64,000 nt of DNA, taken from NCBI RefSeq assembly GCF_014648515.1, contig NZ_BMRG01000007.1, positions 189,380 through 253,379 of the forward strand. The letters run 5' to 3'. Positions 43,675 to 51,501 of this stretch are shown here, piece by piece (positions within the stretch are counted from its first letter, which is position 1; every line of letters begins with the position of its first letter). Source of the stretch: Saccharothrix coeruleofusca (GTDB taxonomy: Bacteria > Actinomycetota > Actinomycetes > Mycobacteriales > Pseudonocardiaceae). The position numbers and the translations under genes are program-made. A model generated the notes under the pieces. It was given only the letters and a program-made list of their open reading frames with translations, was not told the DNA's origin and searched no databases.

Positions 43675-44422
43675 CGTGCGACACCAGGTCCACGACCTGG
43701 TCCACGCCCGCCGCGACCAGGGCCCGGTGCGCGGCCCCGCCCTCCGGGGCCCGCACCACCACCCGCACCCCCGCCGAGGCAGCCGCGTCGGCCAGCGCGC
43801 GCAGGCTGCGCACCAGGCCCTCGTTGCTCTCCCCCAGCTCGCGCAGGTCGACCACCACGGGCACCGCGCCGCCGCGCGCCGCGGTCAGCACCGCGCGGCG
43901 CACCGCCGGTCCGGCGCGCAGGGGCACGTCCCCGCGCACCACCACCTCGACCCACCCGTCGCACTGGCGCACCAGCACGTCCTCGCGGGGCCCGATGGAC
44001 AGCAGCGTCCCGCCCCCCAGGTGCCGGGGGGCCAGCACGAGGGTCACGGTGGTCCCGGTGGGCGACCTGTCGACGACCACCTCGTCGACGCTCTCGCGCA
44101 TCAGCAGCAGCCCCCGGCCGCGGGAGGACAGCGCGACCGGCGGCACCCGCCAGCGGCCGCGGTCGGCCACCACCACCCGCACGCGCCCGTCCGGTGTGGC
44201 GTCCGCCTCAACCCGCACGGTCCCCCGCTCGTCGGGCGGGTAGGCGTGCTCCACGGCATTGCTGATCGCCTCGTTCACAGCGAGCAGCAGGTCGTAGCGG
44301 TCGTCCTCGCCGACGCCCGCCATGGCAAGCCAACCACCCAGGTCGGAGCGGATCGCGGCCAGCCGTCGGGCGTCAGCCGGGAACTCCACGCCCCAGTGGT
44401 GGTCGGCGAGTTGATCGGTCAA
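43622..44422 (-). CDS. RsbW-like ATPase fused to a STAS domain
   Basis: About 266 residues. The N-terminal HATPase_c_2 domain (about 10-130) has an intact N-box (LLLAVNEAISNAVEHAY), G1 (VVADRGRWR) and G2 (SRGRGLLLM), so ATP binding and kinase activity are likely. The C-terminal STAS-like domain (about 140-250) includes VVVDLRELGESNEGLVRSLRALADAA. Kinase and antagonist modules in one chain suggest self-contained switching. The TTG at 44422 has GGGAGG six nt upstream; a GTG at 44443 is the longer alternative. Confidence 0.8.
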   Translation of the reverse strand: MTDQLADHHWGVEFPADARRLAAIRSDLGGWLAMAGVGEDDRYDLLLAVNEAISNAVEHAYPPDERGTVRVEADATPDGRVRVVVADRGRWRVPPVALSSRGRGLLLMRESVDEVVVDRSPTGTTVTLVLAPRHLGGGTLLSIGPREDVLVRQCDGWVEVVVRGDVPLRAGPAVRRAVLTAARGGAVPVVVDLRELGESNEGLVRSLRALADAAASAGVRVVVRAPEGGAAHRALVAAGVDQVVDLVSHASPGPRPPRPRPPSGER

Positions 44423-44477
44423 CAGGTGCCTCCCGTGGTGCACCAGTCAGACTTCCCAGGCGACGCGGTGGTTACAC

Positions 44478-44503
44478 GTGTGAGTCACGATCAATCCGGG
44501 TAC
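44478..44503 (+). promoter_or_regulatory. SigF/SigB-type promoter of rsbW-sigF
   Basis: GTGTG (44478-44482), 15 nt, GGGTAC (44498-44503), fitting the actinobacterial stress-sigma pattern GNNTN-N14-16-GGGTAY. This implies autoregulation. Confidence 0.55.
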
Positions 44504-44544
44504 CGCTAGCGTCGTGCACGTCGAGACGAGGAACGGACGATGAG

Positions 44545-44988
44545 GTGAGCGTGTCGCACACGGAGCCGCACAGCGGTGAGTCGGAGAACGCCCTGGCCGG
44601 GGTGGAGCTGCGGATGGCCGCCGATCCCACCCAGCTGTCGATCGTGCGCGCGGTGGCCGCCGACATCGCGATGCGCCAGGACTTCGACCTGGATTCGATC
44701 GAGGACCTGAAGTTGGCGGTGGACGAGGCCTGCTCCACGCTCATCTCGCTGGCCGCGAAGGGCGCGGTGCTCAGCGCCCGGTTCGTCGTGGTCGACGGGG
44801 CGGTGCAGGTGGCCACCACGGTGGGCACGGAGCGCTCGGCGCCGCCGGACCGGGACAGCTTCGGCTGGCGGGTGCTCAGCGCGCTGGTCGACTCGGTGAC
44901 CACCTGGGTCGCCCCGGTGGCGGGCGAGGAGGCTTACGAGGTGCACATCGACCTGGTCAAGCGGTCCTCGGGGATGGTGGATGCGTGA
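44545..44988 (+). CDS. rsbW: Anti-sigma factor RsbW/UsfX
   Basis: 147 residues, HATPase-like fold. The segment DLKLAVDEACSTLISLA occupies the N-box position but lacks the Asn of active kinases. G1/G2 glycine boxes are also weak, as in M. tuberculosis UsfX (Rv3287c), so binding to the sigma factor rather than kinase activity is likely. It ends in a GTGA overlap with sigF. The GTG at 44545 follows a GAGG-containing sequence. Confidence 0.85.
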   Translation: MSVSHTEPHSGESENALAGVELRMAADPTQLSIVRAVAADIAMRQDFDLDSIEDLKLAVDEACSTLISLAAKGAVLSARFVVVDGAVQVATTVGTERSAPPDRDSFGWRVLSALVDSVTTWVAPVAGEEAYEVHIDLVKRSSGMVDA

Positions 44989-45785
44989 CGACGGCGGACG
45001 GGGGCACGACGCGGTCGGCGACGACGGGTTCGCAGGGGGACTACGACCACCTGGCCCCGCTGTTCGTCCGGCTCGCCGCGACGCCTGCGGACGACCCGGA
45101 ACGGGTTCGGCTGCGCGATGAGCTGGTCACCGAGCACCTGCCGGTGGCCAAGCACATCGCCCGCCGGTTCGGCCACCGCGGCGAGCCGCACGACGACCTG
45201 GTGCAGGTGGCCACGGTCGGGCTGATCAACGCGGTGGACCGGTTCGACCCGGAGCGGGGCAGCGACTTCCTGTCCTTCGCGGTGCCCACGATCATGGGCG
45301 AGGTCCGCAAGTACTTCCGGGACTCCAGCTGGTCGGTGCGGATGCCGCGGCGGCTCAAGGAGCTGCACCTGGCCATCAACGCGGGTTCGGCGCGGCTGTC
45401 GCAGGAGCTGGGCCGCGCGCCCACGCCCAGCGAGCTGGCGCAGCACCTGGGGCTGAGCCGGGAGGAGGTCCACGAGGGGCTGGCGGCGGGCAACGCCTAC
45501 CACAGCGCGTCGCTGGACGACCTGCTGGTGGCCGACGACAGCTCGATCTCGCTGGGCAGCACGCTGGGCGAGGAGGACCCGGAGCTGGAGGCGATCGAGC
45601 AGCGCGAGGCGCTGCACCCGCTGCTGGAGAAGCTGCCGGAGCGGGAGCGCAAGATCGTGGTGATGCGGTTCTTCGGCAACATGACGCAGACCCAGATCGC
45701 GCAGAAGGTGGGCATCTCGCAGATGCACGTGTCGCGGCTGCTGGCCAAGACGCTGCGGCAGCTGCGCGAGGGCTTGGAGCAGTAG
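44985..45785 (+). CDS. sigF: Stress-response RNA polymerase sigma factor SigF/SigB type
   Basis: 266 residues, group 3 sigma-70. Region 2 (about 40-115): VAKHIARRFGHRGEPHDDLVQVATVGLINAVDRFDPERGSDFLSFAVPTIMGEVRKYFRD. Region 3 lies at about 120-195. Region 4 (about 205-265): LPERERKIVVMRFFGNMTQTQIAQKVGISQMHVSRLLAKTL. It recognises GTTT/GGGTA promoters; two such are seen in this window (upstream of rsbW and of the WhiB gene). The start overlaps the rsbW stop by 4 nt (GTGA), so anti-sigma and sigma are made together. Confidence 0.93.
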   Translation: MTTADGGTTRSATTGSQGDYDHLAPLFVRLAATPADDPERVRLRDELVTEHLPVAKHIARRFGHRGEPHDDLVQVATVGLINAVDRFDPERGSDFLSFAVPTIMGEVRKYFRDSSWSVRMPRRLKELHLAINAGSARLSQELGRAPTPSELAQHLGLSREEVHEGLAAGNAYHSASLDDLLVADDSSISLGSTLGEEDPELEAIEQREALHPLLEKLPERERKIVVMRFFGNMTQTQIAQKVGISQMHVSRLLAKTLRQLREGLEQ

Positions 45786-45820
45786 GCCGGGCGCGAGCGG
45801 ACAGCGCGAGGAGAACAGCG

Positions 45821-45856
45821 AAAAGGGGCCTTCCTCCACCGGGGAAGGCCCCTTTT
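45821..45856. terminator. Bidirectional terminator between sigF and the WhiB gene
   Basis: AAAAGGGGCCTTCC (45821-45834), 8-nt loop, GGAAGGCCCCTTTT (45843-45856): a perfect 14-bp stem with A/T tracts on both sides. Confidence 0.92.
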
Positions 45857-45881
45857 CCGCGTCTTCTCCGCGTCGACGCTC

Positions 45882-46178
45882 TCAGGCGGCCCGAACGCGG
45901 CGGCGGGACGCGGCGATGATGCGACGCCGCTCGTCCTCACCCATGCCGCCCCACACGCCGTAGGGCTCCTGCACGGCCAGGGCGTGCTCGCGGCACTGCA
46001 TCAGGACCGGGCAGCGCGCGCACAGCTCCTTCGCGCGGTTCTCGCGCGACGCCCGCGCCGAGCCTCGTTCGTTGTCCGGGTGGAAGAAGACCGCGCTGTC
46101 GCGGCCGCGGCACAAACCTTCCTTCTGCCAGTCCCAGACTTCGGTCACGGGCTTGGGCAGGCGGGCGGTGCTGGTCAT
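45882..46178 (-). CDS. whiB3: WhiB-family iron-sulfur regulator, WhiB3/WhiD-like
   Basis: 98 residues with the four cluster ligands Cys23, Cys53, Cys56 and Cys62, and GVWGG at 74-78. The segment DWQKEGLCRGRDSAVFFHPDNERGSARASRENRAKELC is close to M. tuberculosis WhiB3 and Streptomyces WhiD, distinguishing it from WhiB1/2/7. Such proteins bind the primary sigma factor and sense redox/NO; WhiD is needed for spore maturation. A SigF-type promoter lies 43-69 nt upstream. Confidence 0.9.
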   Translation of the reverse strand: MTSTARLPKPVTEVWDWQKEGLCRGRDSAVFFHPDNERGSARASRENRAKELCARCPVLMQCREHALAVQEPYGVWGGMGEDERRRIIAASRRRVRAA

Positions 46179-46220
46179 CGGGTGGACCCCCTACTCCGGG
46201 CTGTCATTCGTGATCACGGC

Positions 46221-46247
46221 GTACCCGGTCACCCCTGGGGGGCAAAC
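46221..46247 (-). promoter_or_regulatory. SigF-type promoter of the WhiB3-like gene
   Basis: On the minus strand GTTTG (46247-46243), 16 nt, GGGTAC (46226-46221), an excellent match to the SigF consensus GTTT-N15-17-GGGTA. Confidence 0.8.
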
Positions 46248-46272
46248 GTGGTGCGCACCATTGAGTTATGTG

Positions 46273-47235
46273 CTAGCGGTCCAGGTCGAGCTTGGGCGCG
46301 ACCTGGCTGGAGAAGAACTCGAAGAACTCCTCCTGGCGCGGACCGATCTGCTGCAGGTAGATCTCGTCGAACCCCGCTTCGGCGTACTCGCGCACGGCCT
46401 GGGCGTAGCGGTCCGGGTCCGGGCCGACCGGCAGCGCCTCGGCGACCGCGTCCCTGGTCACCAGCGAGGCGGCCTGCTGGAAGTGCTGGGGCGTGGGCAG
46501 CACCTGCGCCAGCTCACCGGGCAGGTAGTCGTTGGGCCACAGCCGGAAGGCGGTGTCGACGCCCTCGTCGTCGGTGGGGGCGTAGCAGACCTTGAAGCCG
46601 GCCTGGGTGGGCTTGCCCTGCCCGCCCGCCTCGCGGAAGCGGCGCACCAGGTCGGCGTCGGGCATGGTGCTGCACAGGCCGTCGCCGATCCGGCCCGCGA
46701 CCTCCGCGGCCTTGGGGCCGAAGGCGGAGACGTAGATCGGCACCGGCTGCTCGGGCCTGGTGTAGATGCGGGCGTTCTCCACGCGGTAGTGCCTGCCGCG
46801 GTGGTCGACGACCTTGCCGCGGTGCAGTTCGCGGATCAGCTCGACGGCCTCCTCCAGCATCTCCAGCCGCTCCGGGGCGGAAGGCCAGCGGTCGCCGAAG
46901 ATGTGCTCGTTGAGCGCTTCGCCCGAACCGACGCCGAGCACGAACCGGCCTTCGGTCTGCACCGCCGCGGTGGCCGCGGCCTGGGCGATGACCGCCGGGT
47001 GGATGCGCAGCGTGGGGCAGGTCACCGCGGTGGTGATGGGCAGGGTGGTGGCCTCGGACAGCGCGCCGATCACCGACCAGACGAACGGGCTCTGGCCCTG
47101 CTCGTCGTTCCACGGGTGGAAGTGGTCGGAGATCCACAGCCGCTGGAAGCCCGCCTCCTGCGCCCATCGGGCCTGCTGCACGAGCTCGCGCGGGCCGTGC
47201 TCCTCACAGGAGAGGAAGTAGCCGATGCTCACCAT
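46273..47235 (-). CDS. F420-dependent LLM oxidoreductase (TIGR03557/FGD-like)
   Basis: 320 residues. GYFLSCEEHGPRELVQQARWAQEAGFQRLWISDHFHPW, TCPTLRIHPAVIAQAAATAAVQ, LGVGSGEALNEHIFGDRWPS and VPIYVSAFGPKAAEVAGRIGDGL are characteristic of the F420-dependent glucose-6-phosphate dehydrogenase-like group. Most members of this subfamily have no known substrate. Length is normal. It ends just upstream of the WhiB promoter on the same strand; the WhiB promoter is therefore internal to the same-direction stretch. Confidence 0.85.
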   Translation of the reverse strand: MVSIGYFLSCEEHGPRELVQQARWAQEAGFQRLWISDHFHPWNDEQGQSPFVWSVIGALSEATTLPITTAVTCPTLRIHPAVIAQAAATAAVQTEGRFVLGVGSGEALNEHIFGDRWPSAPERLEMLEEAVELIRELHRGKVVDHRGRHYRVENARIYTRPEQPVPIYVSAFGPKAAEVAGRIGDGLCSTMPDADLVRRFREAGGQGKPTQAGFKVCYAPTDDEGVDTAFRLWPNDYLPGELAQVLPTPQHFQQAASLVTRDAVAEALPVGPDPDRYAQAVREYAEAGFDEIYLQQIGPRQEEFFEFFSSQVAPKLDLDR

Positions 47236-47287
47236 GGGCCCCGGTTACCCCTGGATCGGCGGCTCAACCACGTGGTTCCAGGTCCAT

Positions 47288-47854
47288 TCAGGACTCCCCC
47301 CGCCGTGGCGCGTCCCGCCACATCGGCCGCAGCCGGGGGCCGCCCCACGGCAGCGCGATCTCCTCCCCGAGCGGGCGGAAGCCGTGGCGCGCGTACAGCC
47401 GGGCGGCGCGCGGGGTGCTGGCCTCCAAGTACACCGGCCGCCGCTCCCCGGTCAGCCGGTGGCGCAGGATCGCGCTGCCCACCCCCCGGCCGCGAGCGGC
47501 GGGCAGGACCGCCATCGAGGCCAGGTAGAGGTGCGGGACAGCGGGGTGGCGTTCGGCGGTCAGGGCCAGCACCGCGGCCATGCGGGGCGACAGGGCCTGC
47601 TCGGCGGGCTGGTGCGGCGCGTCCCCGCCGGAGTCGACCCAGGTGGAGACCCCCTCGATCCCGTCCGGTCCTTCGGCGACGACGACCCCGCCCCCGCGCA
47701 GCGGGTCGTCGAGCGAGGCGAGCAGCGCGGGGAAGGGCACCGCGTCACCCTGGAACACCCAACCGGTGACCGCTTCGTCGACGCAGGCTTCGGCGTACGC
47801 CCTGGCGACGCGGTCGGCTTCGGCGGGGGTCGCGGTTCTGATCGTGGTTCGCAC
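47288..47854 (-). CDS. GNAT-family N-acetyltransferase
   Basis: 188 residues. The GNAT acetyl-CoA motif is LYLASMAVLPAARGRGVGSAILRH (R-G-R-G-V-G), and the C-terminal VYLEASTPRAARLYARHGFRPLGEEIALPWGGP includes the usual Tyr near ARLYARHGF. Substrate unknown. The ATG at 47854 is the family start (TIRTATPAEADRVARAYAEA). Confidence 0.87.
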   Translation of the reverse strand: MRTTIRTATPAEADRVARAYAEACVDEAVTGWVFQGDAVPFPALLASLDDPLRGGGVVVAEGPDGIEGVSTWVDSGGDAPHQPAEQALSPRMAAVLALTAERHPAVPHLYLASMAVLPAARGRGVGSAILRHRLTGERRPVYLEASTPRAARLYARHGFRPLGEEIALPWGGPRLRPMWRDAPRRGES

Positions 47855-47934
47855 GAGTCCGATACTCCGGCGGGAGGACCCCTGAACTGGGTATTTTCGT
47901 CACGGAATCGGATGTGCGGGAACGGGGGACTCGC

Positions 47935-48747
47935 GTGCGGTGCGCCCAGTGCGGTGCCGAGATCGTCCGCTCGGCTCGCGGACGGCCTCGGCGGTACTGC
48001 GGGCGGGCCTGCCAGGCCAGGGCCTACCGGGCCCGCCGGGACGGCACCCGCCGGGCCCGCCCGGTCGAGCGGGGCCCGCGAGTTCCCCTGGAGCGCCCCG
48101 CCCTGGTGCGGGCGGCGGTCGAGCTCGCCGACGCCGAAGGGCTCGACGCCGTGTCGATGCGGGCGCTGGCCGCGCGCGTGGACGCGGCGGCCACGGCGCT
48201 GTACCGGCACGTGTCGGGCAAGGACGACCTCGTCACCGCGATGGTGGAGCTCGTGCTGGCCGAGTACCAGCCGTCCCCGGCCGCGGGCTGGCGGGCGCTG
48301 GTGGAGCACGAAGCGCGCCAGGAGTGGGCGCTCTACCAGCGGCACCCGTGGGTGCTGGGCGTGCTGGCCAGCACCCGCCCGCCGCTGGGCCGCCCGGTGC
48401 TCGCCGCGGTCGACCGGTTCCTGGCCGCGCTGCCCGGTCTGCCCGCCCGCACCGCGATGTCGGTGTACCTGCTGGTGAGCGGGTACGTGCAGGGAATGGC
48501 CGCCACCGCGGTCGGCGGGGCCGAGGCCGCCCGCGAGAGCGGGGTCGGTGATCGGCAGTGGTGGGCGGCGCAGCGGGGCAAGCTGGCGGGAGCCCTCGGA
48601 TCGGGGTGGTACCCGTGGTTGGCCGAGCTGGCCGACGACCCGGTGGACCTGCGGGCGTGGTTCGACTTCGGCCTGCAGCGCGTGCTCGACGGGATCGGCG
48701 TGTTCCTGTCGACCGGGTCGCCCGCCCTGGGACCGACTGCTCAGTAG
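47935..48747 (+). CDS. TetR-family regulator with an N-terminal zinc-knuckle extension
   Basis: About 270 residues. The N-terminal 30 residues carry Cys3, Cys6, Cys22 and Cys26 (CAQCG ... RYCGRACQAR), a likely zinc knuckle, followed by a basic linker and the TetR HTH (about 65-110; DAVSMRALAARVDAAATALYRHVSGKDDLV). A TetR_C-type ligand domain with YLLVSGYVQGMAATAVGGAE follows. The GTG at 47935 is 6 nt after GGGGGA; GTG 47914 is an alternative. It overlaps the convergent M50-like gene by 7 nt. Target unknown. Confidence 0.82.
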   Translation: MRCAQCGAEIVRSARGRPRRYCGRACQARAYRARRDGTRRARPVERGPRVPLERPALVRAAVELADAEGLDAVSMRALAARVDAAATALYRHVSGKDDLVTAMVELVLAEYQPSPAAGWRALVEHEARQEWALYQRHPWVLGVLASTRPPLGRPVLAAVDRFLAALPGLPARTAMSVYLLVSGYVQGMAATAVGGAEAARESGVGDRQWWAAQRGKLAGALGSGWYPWLAELADDPVDLRAWFDFGLQRVLDGIGVFLSTGSPALGPTAQ

Positions 48748-49400
48748 ACCGGCAGCAGCATCCGGCCGCCCAGCACCAGTGCTCCTACCGCCACCGCCGC
48801 GAACAGCAGCACCCACACCAGGCCCGGCACGCGGGTGATGCGGGCCAGCTGGTCGGCGTCGGACTGCCGCGCCCGCCCGCGCATCCGCCTGCTCTGCAGC
48901 TCCCCCACCGGGCGCACCCCGCCCAGCAGCAGGAACCAGGTGACGAACAGCGCGAAGGCGGACTGCACCTCGGCCGTGGCGTACCAGGACACCAGGAACA
49001 TCACCGCGCCGGTGAGCACGACCGACAGCACGCCGAAGGCGTTGCGGATCATCACCAGCATCCCGGCCAGCAGCACCACCGTGGCCCACAGCAGCGGGCG
49101 GGCCAGCTCCGCGGTCACCAGCGCGGCGGCGGCCAGGCCCAGCAGCGACGGGGTGACGTAGCCCGCGAAGTACATGACCACCACGGCCGGGCCGGTGGGC
49201 CTGCCCCGTGAGACGGTCACCCCGGAGGTGTCGGCGTTGAGCTTGATGCCCTCCAGCCTGCGCCCGGTCAGCAGTGCGACCAGCGCGTGCCCCGCTTCGT
49301 GGGCGATGGTGATGACGTGCCTGCTGATCCGCCACAGTCCGGGGCTGGCCACCAGCACCAGCGCCAGCGCGGCGGGCGCCCACTTCGCGATCGTCGACAT
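48741..49400 (-). CDS. M50B-like membrane metalloprotease
   Basis: 219 residues with several membrane helices and a zinc-binding HEAGH (His34, Glu35, His38) in the first part: HVITIAHEAGHALVALLTGRRL. The later Asp ligand of site-2 proteases is not obvious; members of this M50B-like group are often shorter than RseP. Intramembrane cleavage of a regulator is a family-based guess. It lies upstream of and divergent from the aldo/keto reductase gene. Confidence 0.75.
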   Translation of the reverse strand: MSTIAKWAPAALALVLVASPGLWRISRHVITIAHEAGHALVALLTGRRLEGIKLNADTSGVTVSRGRPTGPAVVVMYFAGYVTPSLLGLAAAALVTAELARPLLWATVVLLAGMLVMIRNAFGVLSVVLTGAVMFLVSWYATAEVQSAFALFVTWFLLLGGVRPVGELQSRRMRGRARQSDADQLARITRVPGLVWVLLFAAVAVGALVLGGRMLLPVY

Positions 49401-49420
49401 CGCCGTCCAGGATGCCAGGC

Positions 49421-49451
49421 TTGACCTGGAGCGCGCTCCAGCACCCAGGAT
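49421..49451 (+). promoter_or_regulatory. MerR-type promoter of the aldo/keto reductase gene
   Basis: TTGACC (49421-49426), 19 nt, CAGGAT (49446-49451), then 8 nt to ATG 49460. The spacer holds the perfect 16-bp palindrome CTGGAGCGCGCTCCAG (49426-49441). It is a different operator from the ACCTCCAGTT sites. Confidence 0.65.
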
Positions 49452-49459
49452 GGGCCGCC

Positions 49460-50404
49460 ATGAGGACCAAGTACGTCGGGGGTGTCGAGGTCAGCGCCCT
49501 GTGCCTGGGGACGCTGCCGTTCGGCAAGTACGTCGACCAGGCAACCTCGTTCGCCATCCTGGACCGGTTCGCCGAGGCCGGGGGCACGTTCCTGGACACC
49601 GCGAACAACTACGTGTTCTGGGACGGCGGCACGGGCGACGAGAGCGAGGAGACCGTCGGCCGGTGGATGGCCGCTCGCGGCAACCGGGACTCGCTGGTCG
49701 TGGCGACCAAGGTGGGGGCGCGGCCGAGGACTCCGGGCACCGGGCTGGACAACGCCGAGGGGTTGGCCGGGGACACCATCCGCGCGGCGGCGGAGGGCAG
49801 CCTGAAGCGGCTGGGCACCGACCGGATCGACGTGTACTACAGCCACGTCGAGGACCGGGGCGTGCCGCTGGAGGACACGCTCGGCGGGTTCGCGTCGCTG
49901 GTGGAAGCCGGGGCGGTGCGCGAGATCGCGTGCAGCAACCACGCGACGTGGCGCATCGCCCAGGCCCACGCCGTGTCGCGGGCCAACGGGTGGCCCCGGT
50001 ACGCGGCGGTGCAGATGCGGCACAGCTACCTGCGGCCCCGGCCGGGCGCGCGACTGCCGGAGGCCGGTCACGCGCTGATGACCGAGGAGCTGTTCGACTA
50101 CGCGGCGGCGGACGGCGACCTGGCGCTGGTCTCCTACGGGTCGCTGCTGTTCGGCGGCTACGCGGGCAAGCCGCTGCCGGAGGCGTACGACCACCCCGGC
50201 ACGACCGGGCGGCTGGCGGTGCTGCGCGAGGTGGCCGCCGAGTCGGGGGCGACGCCGAACCAGGTGGTGCTGGCGTGGCTGCTGGGCAAGGGGGTGATCC
50301 CGGTGGTCGGGGTCAGCTCGGTGGCCCAGGTGGAGGAAGCCGTCGGCGGCGTGGCGCTGGAGCTGGACGACGAGCAGGTGGCGCGGCTGGACGAGCCCTC
50401 CTGA
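49460..50404 (+). CDS. Aldo/keto reductase
   Basis: A 314-residue TIM-barrel NADPH reductase: FLDTANNYVFWDGG (Asp, Tyr), LVVATKVGAR (Lys), VYYSHVEDRGV (His) complete the catalytic tetrad. C-terminal cofactor-binding GVIPVVGVSSVAQVEEAV is present. Substrate unknown, probably sugars or reactive aldehydes. The MerR-type promoter directly upstream suggests induction by a drug, metal or electrophile; the matching MerR gene is not adjacent. Confidence 0.88.
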   Translation: MRTKYVGGVEVSALCLGTLPFGKYVDQATSFAILDRFAEAGGTFLDTANNYVFWDGGTGDESEETVGRWMAARGNRDSLVVATKVGARPRTPGTGLDNAEGLAGDTIRAAAEGSLKRLGTDRIDVYYSHVEDRGVPLEDTLGGFASLVEAGAVREIACSNHATWRIAQAHAVSRANGWPRYAAVQMRHSYLRPRPGARLPEAGHALMTEELFDYAAADGDLALVSYGSLLFGGYAGKPLPEAYDHPGTTGRLAVLREVAAESGATPNQVVLAWLLGKGVIPVVGVSSVAQVEEAVGGVALELDDEQVARLDEPS

Positions 50405-50411
50405 CGCGGAC

Positions 50412-50453
50412 GCGGCGGCGCCGGTGAGCTCTCGGGCTCACCGGCGCCGCCGC
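50412..50453. terminator. Terminator between the convergent AKR and DUF4383 genes
   Basis: GCGGCGGCGCCGGTGAGC (50412-50429), loop TCTCGG, GCTCACCGGCGCCGCCGC (50436-50453): a perfect 18-bp stem. Confidence 0.85.
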
Positions 50454-50496
50454 GGGTTCCGCTGTGAGGTCTGCCTCGGGTTCCGCTGTGGGGTCT
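50453..50496. repeat. 20-bp direct repeat, two copies
   Basis: CGGGTTCCGCTGTGAGGTCT (50453-50472) and a copy with one change at 50477-50496, 24 bp apart. The second overlaps the DUF4383 stop codon. Confidence 0.6.
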
Positions 50497-51187
50497 AGCG
50501 CGCGTGCCGCGCCCTGGACGCGGCGTCCTCCGCGTGGCGGGTCTGGTCCTGGAGGTCTCCGCGGACACCGCCGTGCACGTCGTGCGCGTCGTGCCGGGTG
50601 TCGATCGGGCGGGTCGTGACCGTCGGGTCCATCGACTCCACCCTGGGCTCGGGCACGGGGTGCCCGTGCTCGTCGCGGATGCTCTCCTCGCGCACCGGCT
50701 CCGGCGCCCGGTGGTGGTCGTAGACCTCGGGCTCGTCCACGACGACCTTGCGCCGCGCCGGGAGGACCGCGGTCAGCAGACCCGCCGCGGTCAGGCCCAG
50801 GTGCAGCCAGTTGTCGTTGGCGTTGATCGCCAGCGGGTTGCCCAGTCGCTCGACCGGGTTGACCGAGACCAGGCCGACCAGCATCAGGCCCCACACCAGC
50901 ACCGCGCCGTAGGCCAGGAACACCAGCCAGCCGTACAGCCGGGACAGCCCCGACCTGGTGGCCATCAGCAGGCCCAGCACGCCGAAGGCCAGGTGCACCA
51001 CGTTGTGCAGCGGGTTCACCGCGAAGCCGAACAGCATCGCGTGCTGCTCACCCGCGAAGTCGCCGAACCCGGTGCGCAGGAAGCCCAGCACGCCGACGAC
51101 GAGGAACACCAGGCCGAGCAGGCCTGCCAGCACTTGGGCTGGCTGCACGCCCGCGACCTTGACACGACCGTGGGTCGAGTGGGACAT
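50495..51187 (-). CDS. DUF4383 membrane protein
   Basis: 230 residues. Four membrane helices (about 15-150) carry the DUF4383 pattern, including AVNPLHNVVHLAFGVLGLL and NANDNWLHLGLTAAGLLTAVLP. A long hydrophilic, His/Asp/Glu/Arg-rich tail (about 155-230, VVVDEPEVYDHHRAPEP onward) follows. Function unknown; the family is often stress- or SigB-related in actinobacteria, but no SigF-type promoter is seen. The ATG at 51187 follows GGGAGGG. Confidence 0.85.
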   Translation of the reverse strand: MSHSTHGRVKVAGVQPAQVLAGLLGLVFLVVGVLGFLRTGFGDFAGEQHAMLFGFAVNPLHNVVHLAFGVLGLLMATRSGLSRLYGWLVFLAYGAVLVWGLMLVGLVSVNPVERLGNPLAINANDNWLHLGLTAAGLLTAVLPARRKVVVDEPEVYDHHRAPEPVREESIRDEHGHPVPEPRVESMDPTVTTRPIDTRHDAHDVHGGVRGDLQDQTRHAEDAASRARHAR

Positions 51188-51500
51188 CACGCCCTCCCAA
51201 GAGGACTCGAGAGCCCTCCTTCCGGGCTCCGGACGCCCCCCGGCTACCCCTGTGGTCTGCCGCACAAACGCACCGTGACGGGAGCGGGCGCACGGACCCG
51301 CTCCCGCCCCAACCGGACAGGAGTGCACCCACTCGTGCCGAGCCCCGCCGTGCCGGGGCTCCGTCCCGACCCACCCCATGAAGGCCGGGACACCTGTTCG
51401 GAGAAATCGTCCGGAATTATCCCGACGAATCGCTCCGCAAAGATTTCCCAATAGCCGTGAACACCACTCCTCCGCAGCCGGACGCGACGCCCGACCGCAG
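51188..51500. other. Intergenic region upstream of DUF4383
   Basis: No supported gene. It has a 10-bp-arm hairpin CGGGAGCGGG/CCCGCTCCCG (51279-51306). The part 51395-51460 is AT-richer than its surroundings and may hold promoters. Confidence 0.4.
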
Positions 51501-51501
51501 G

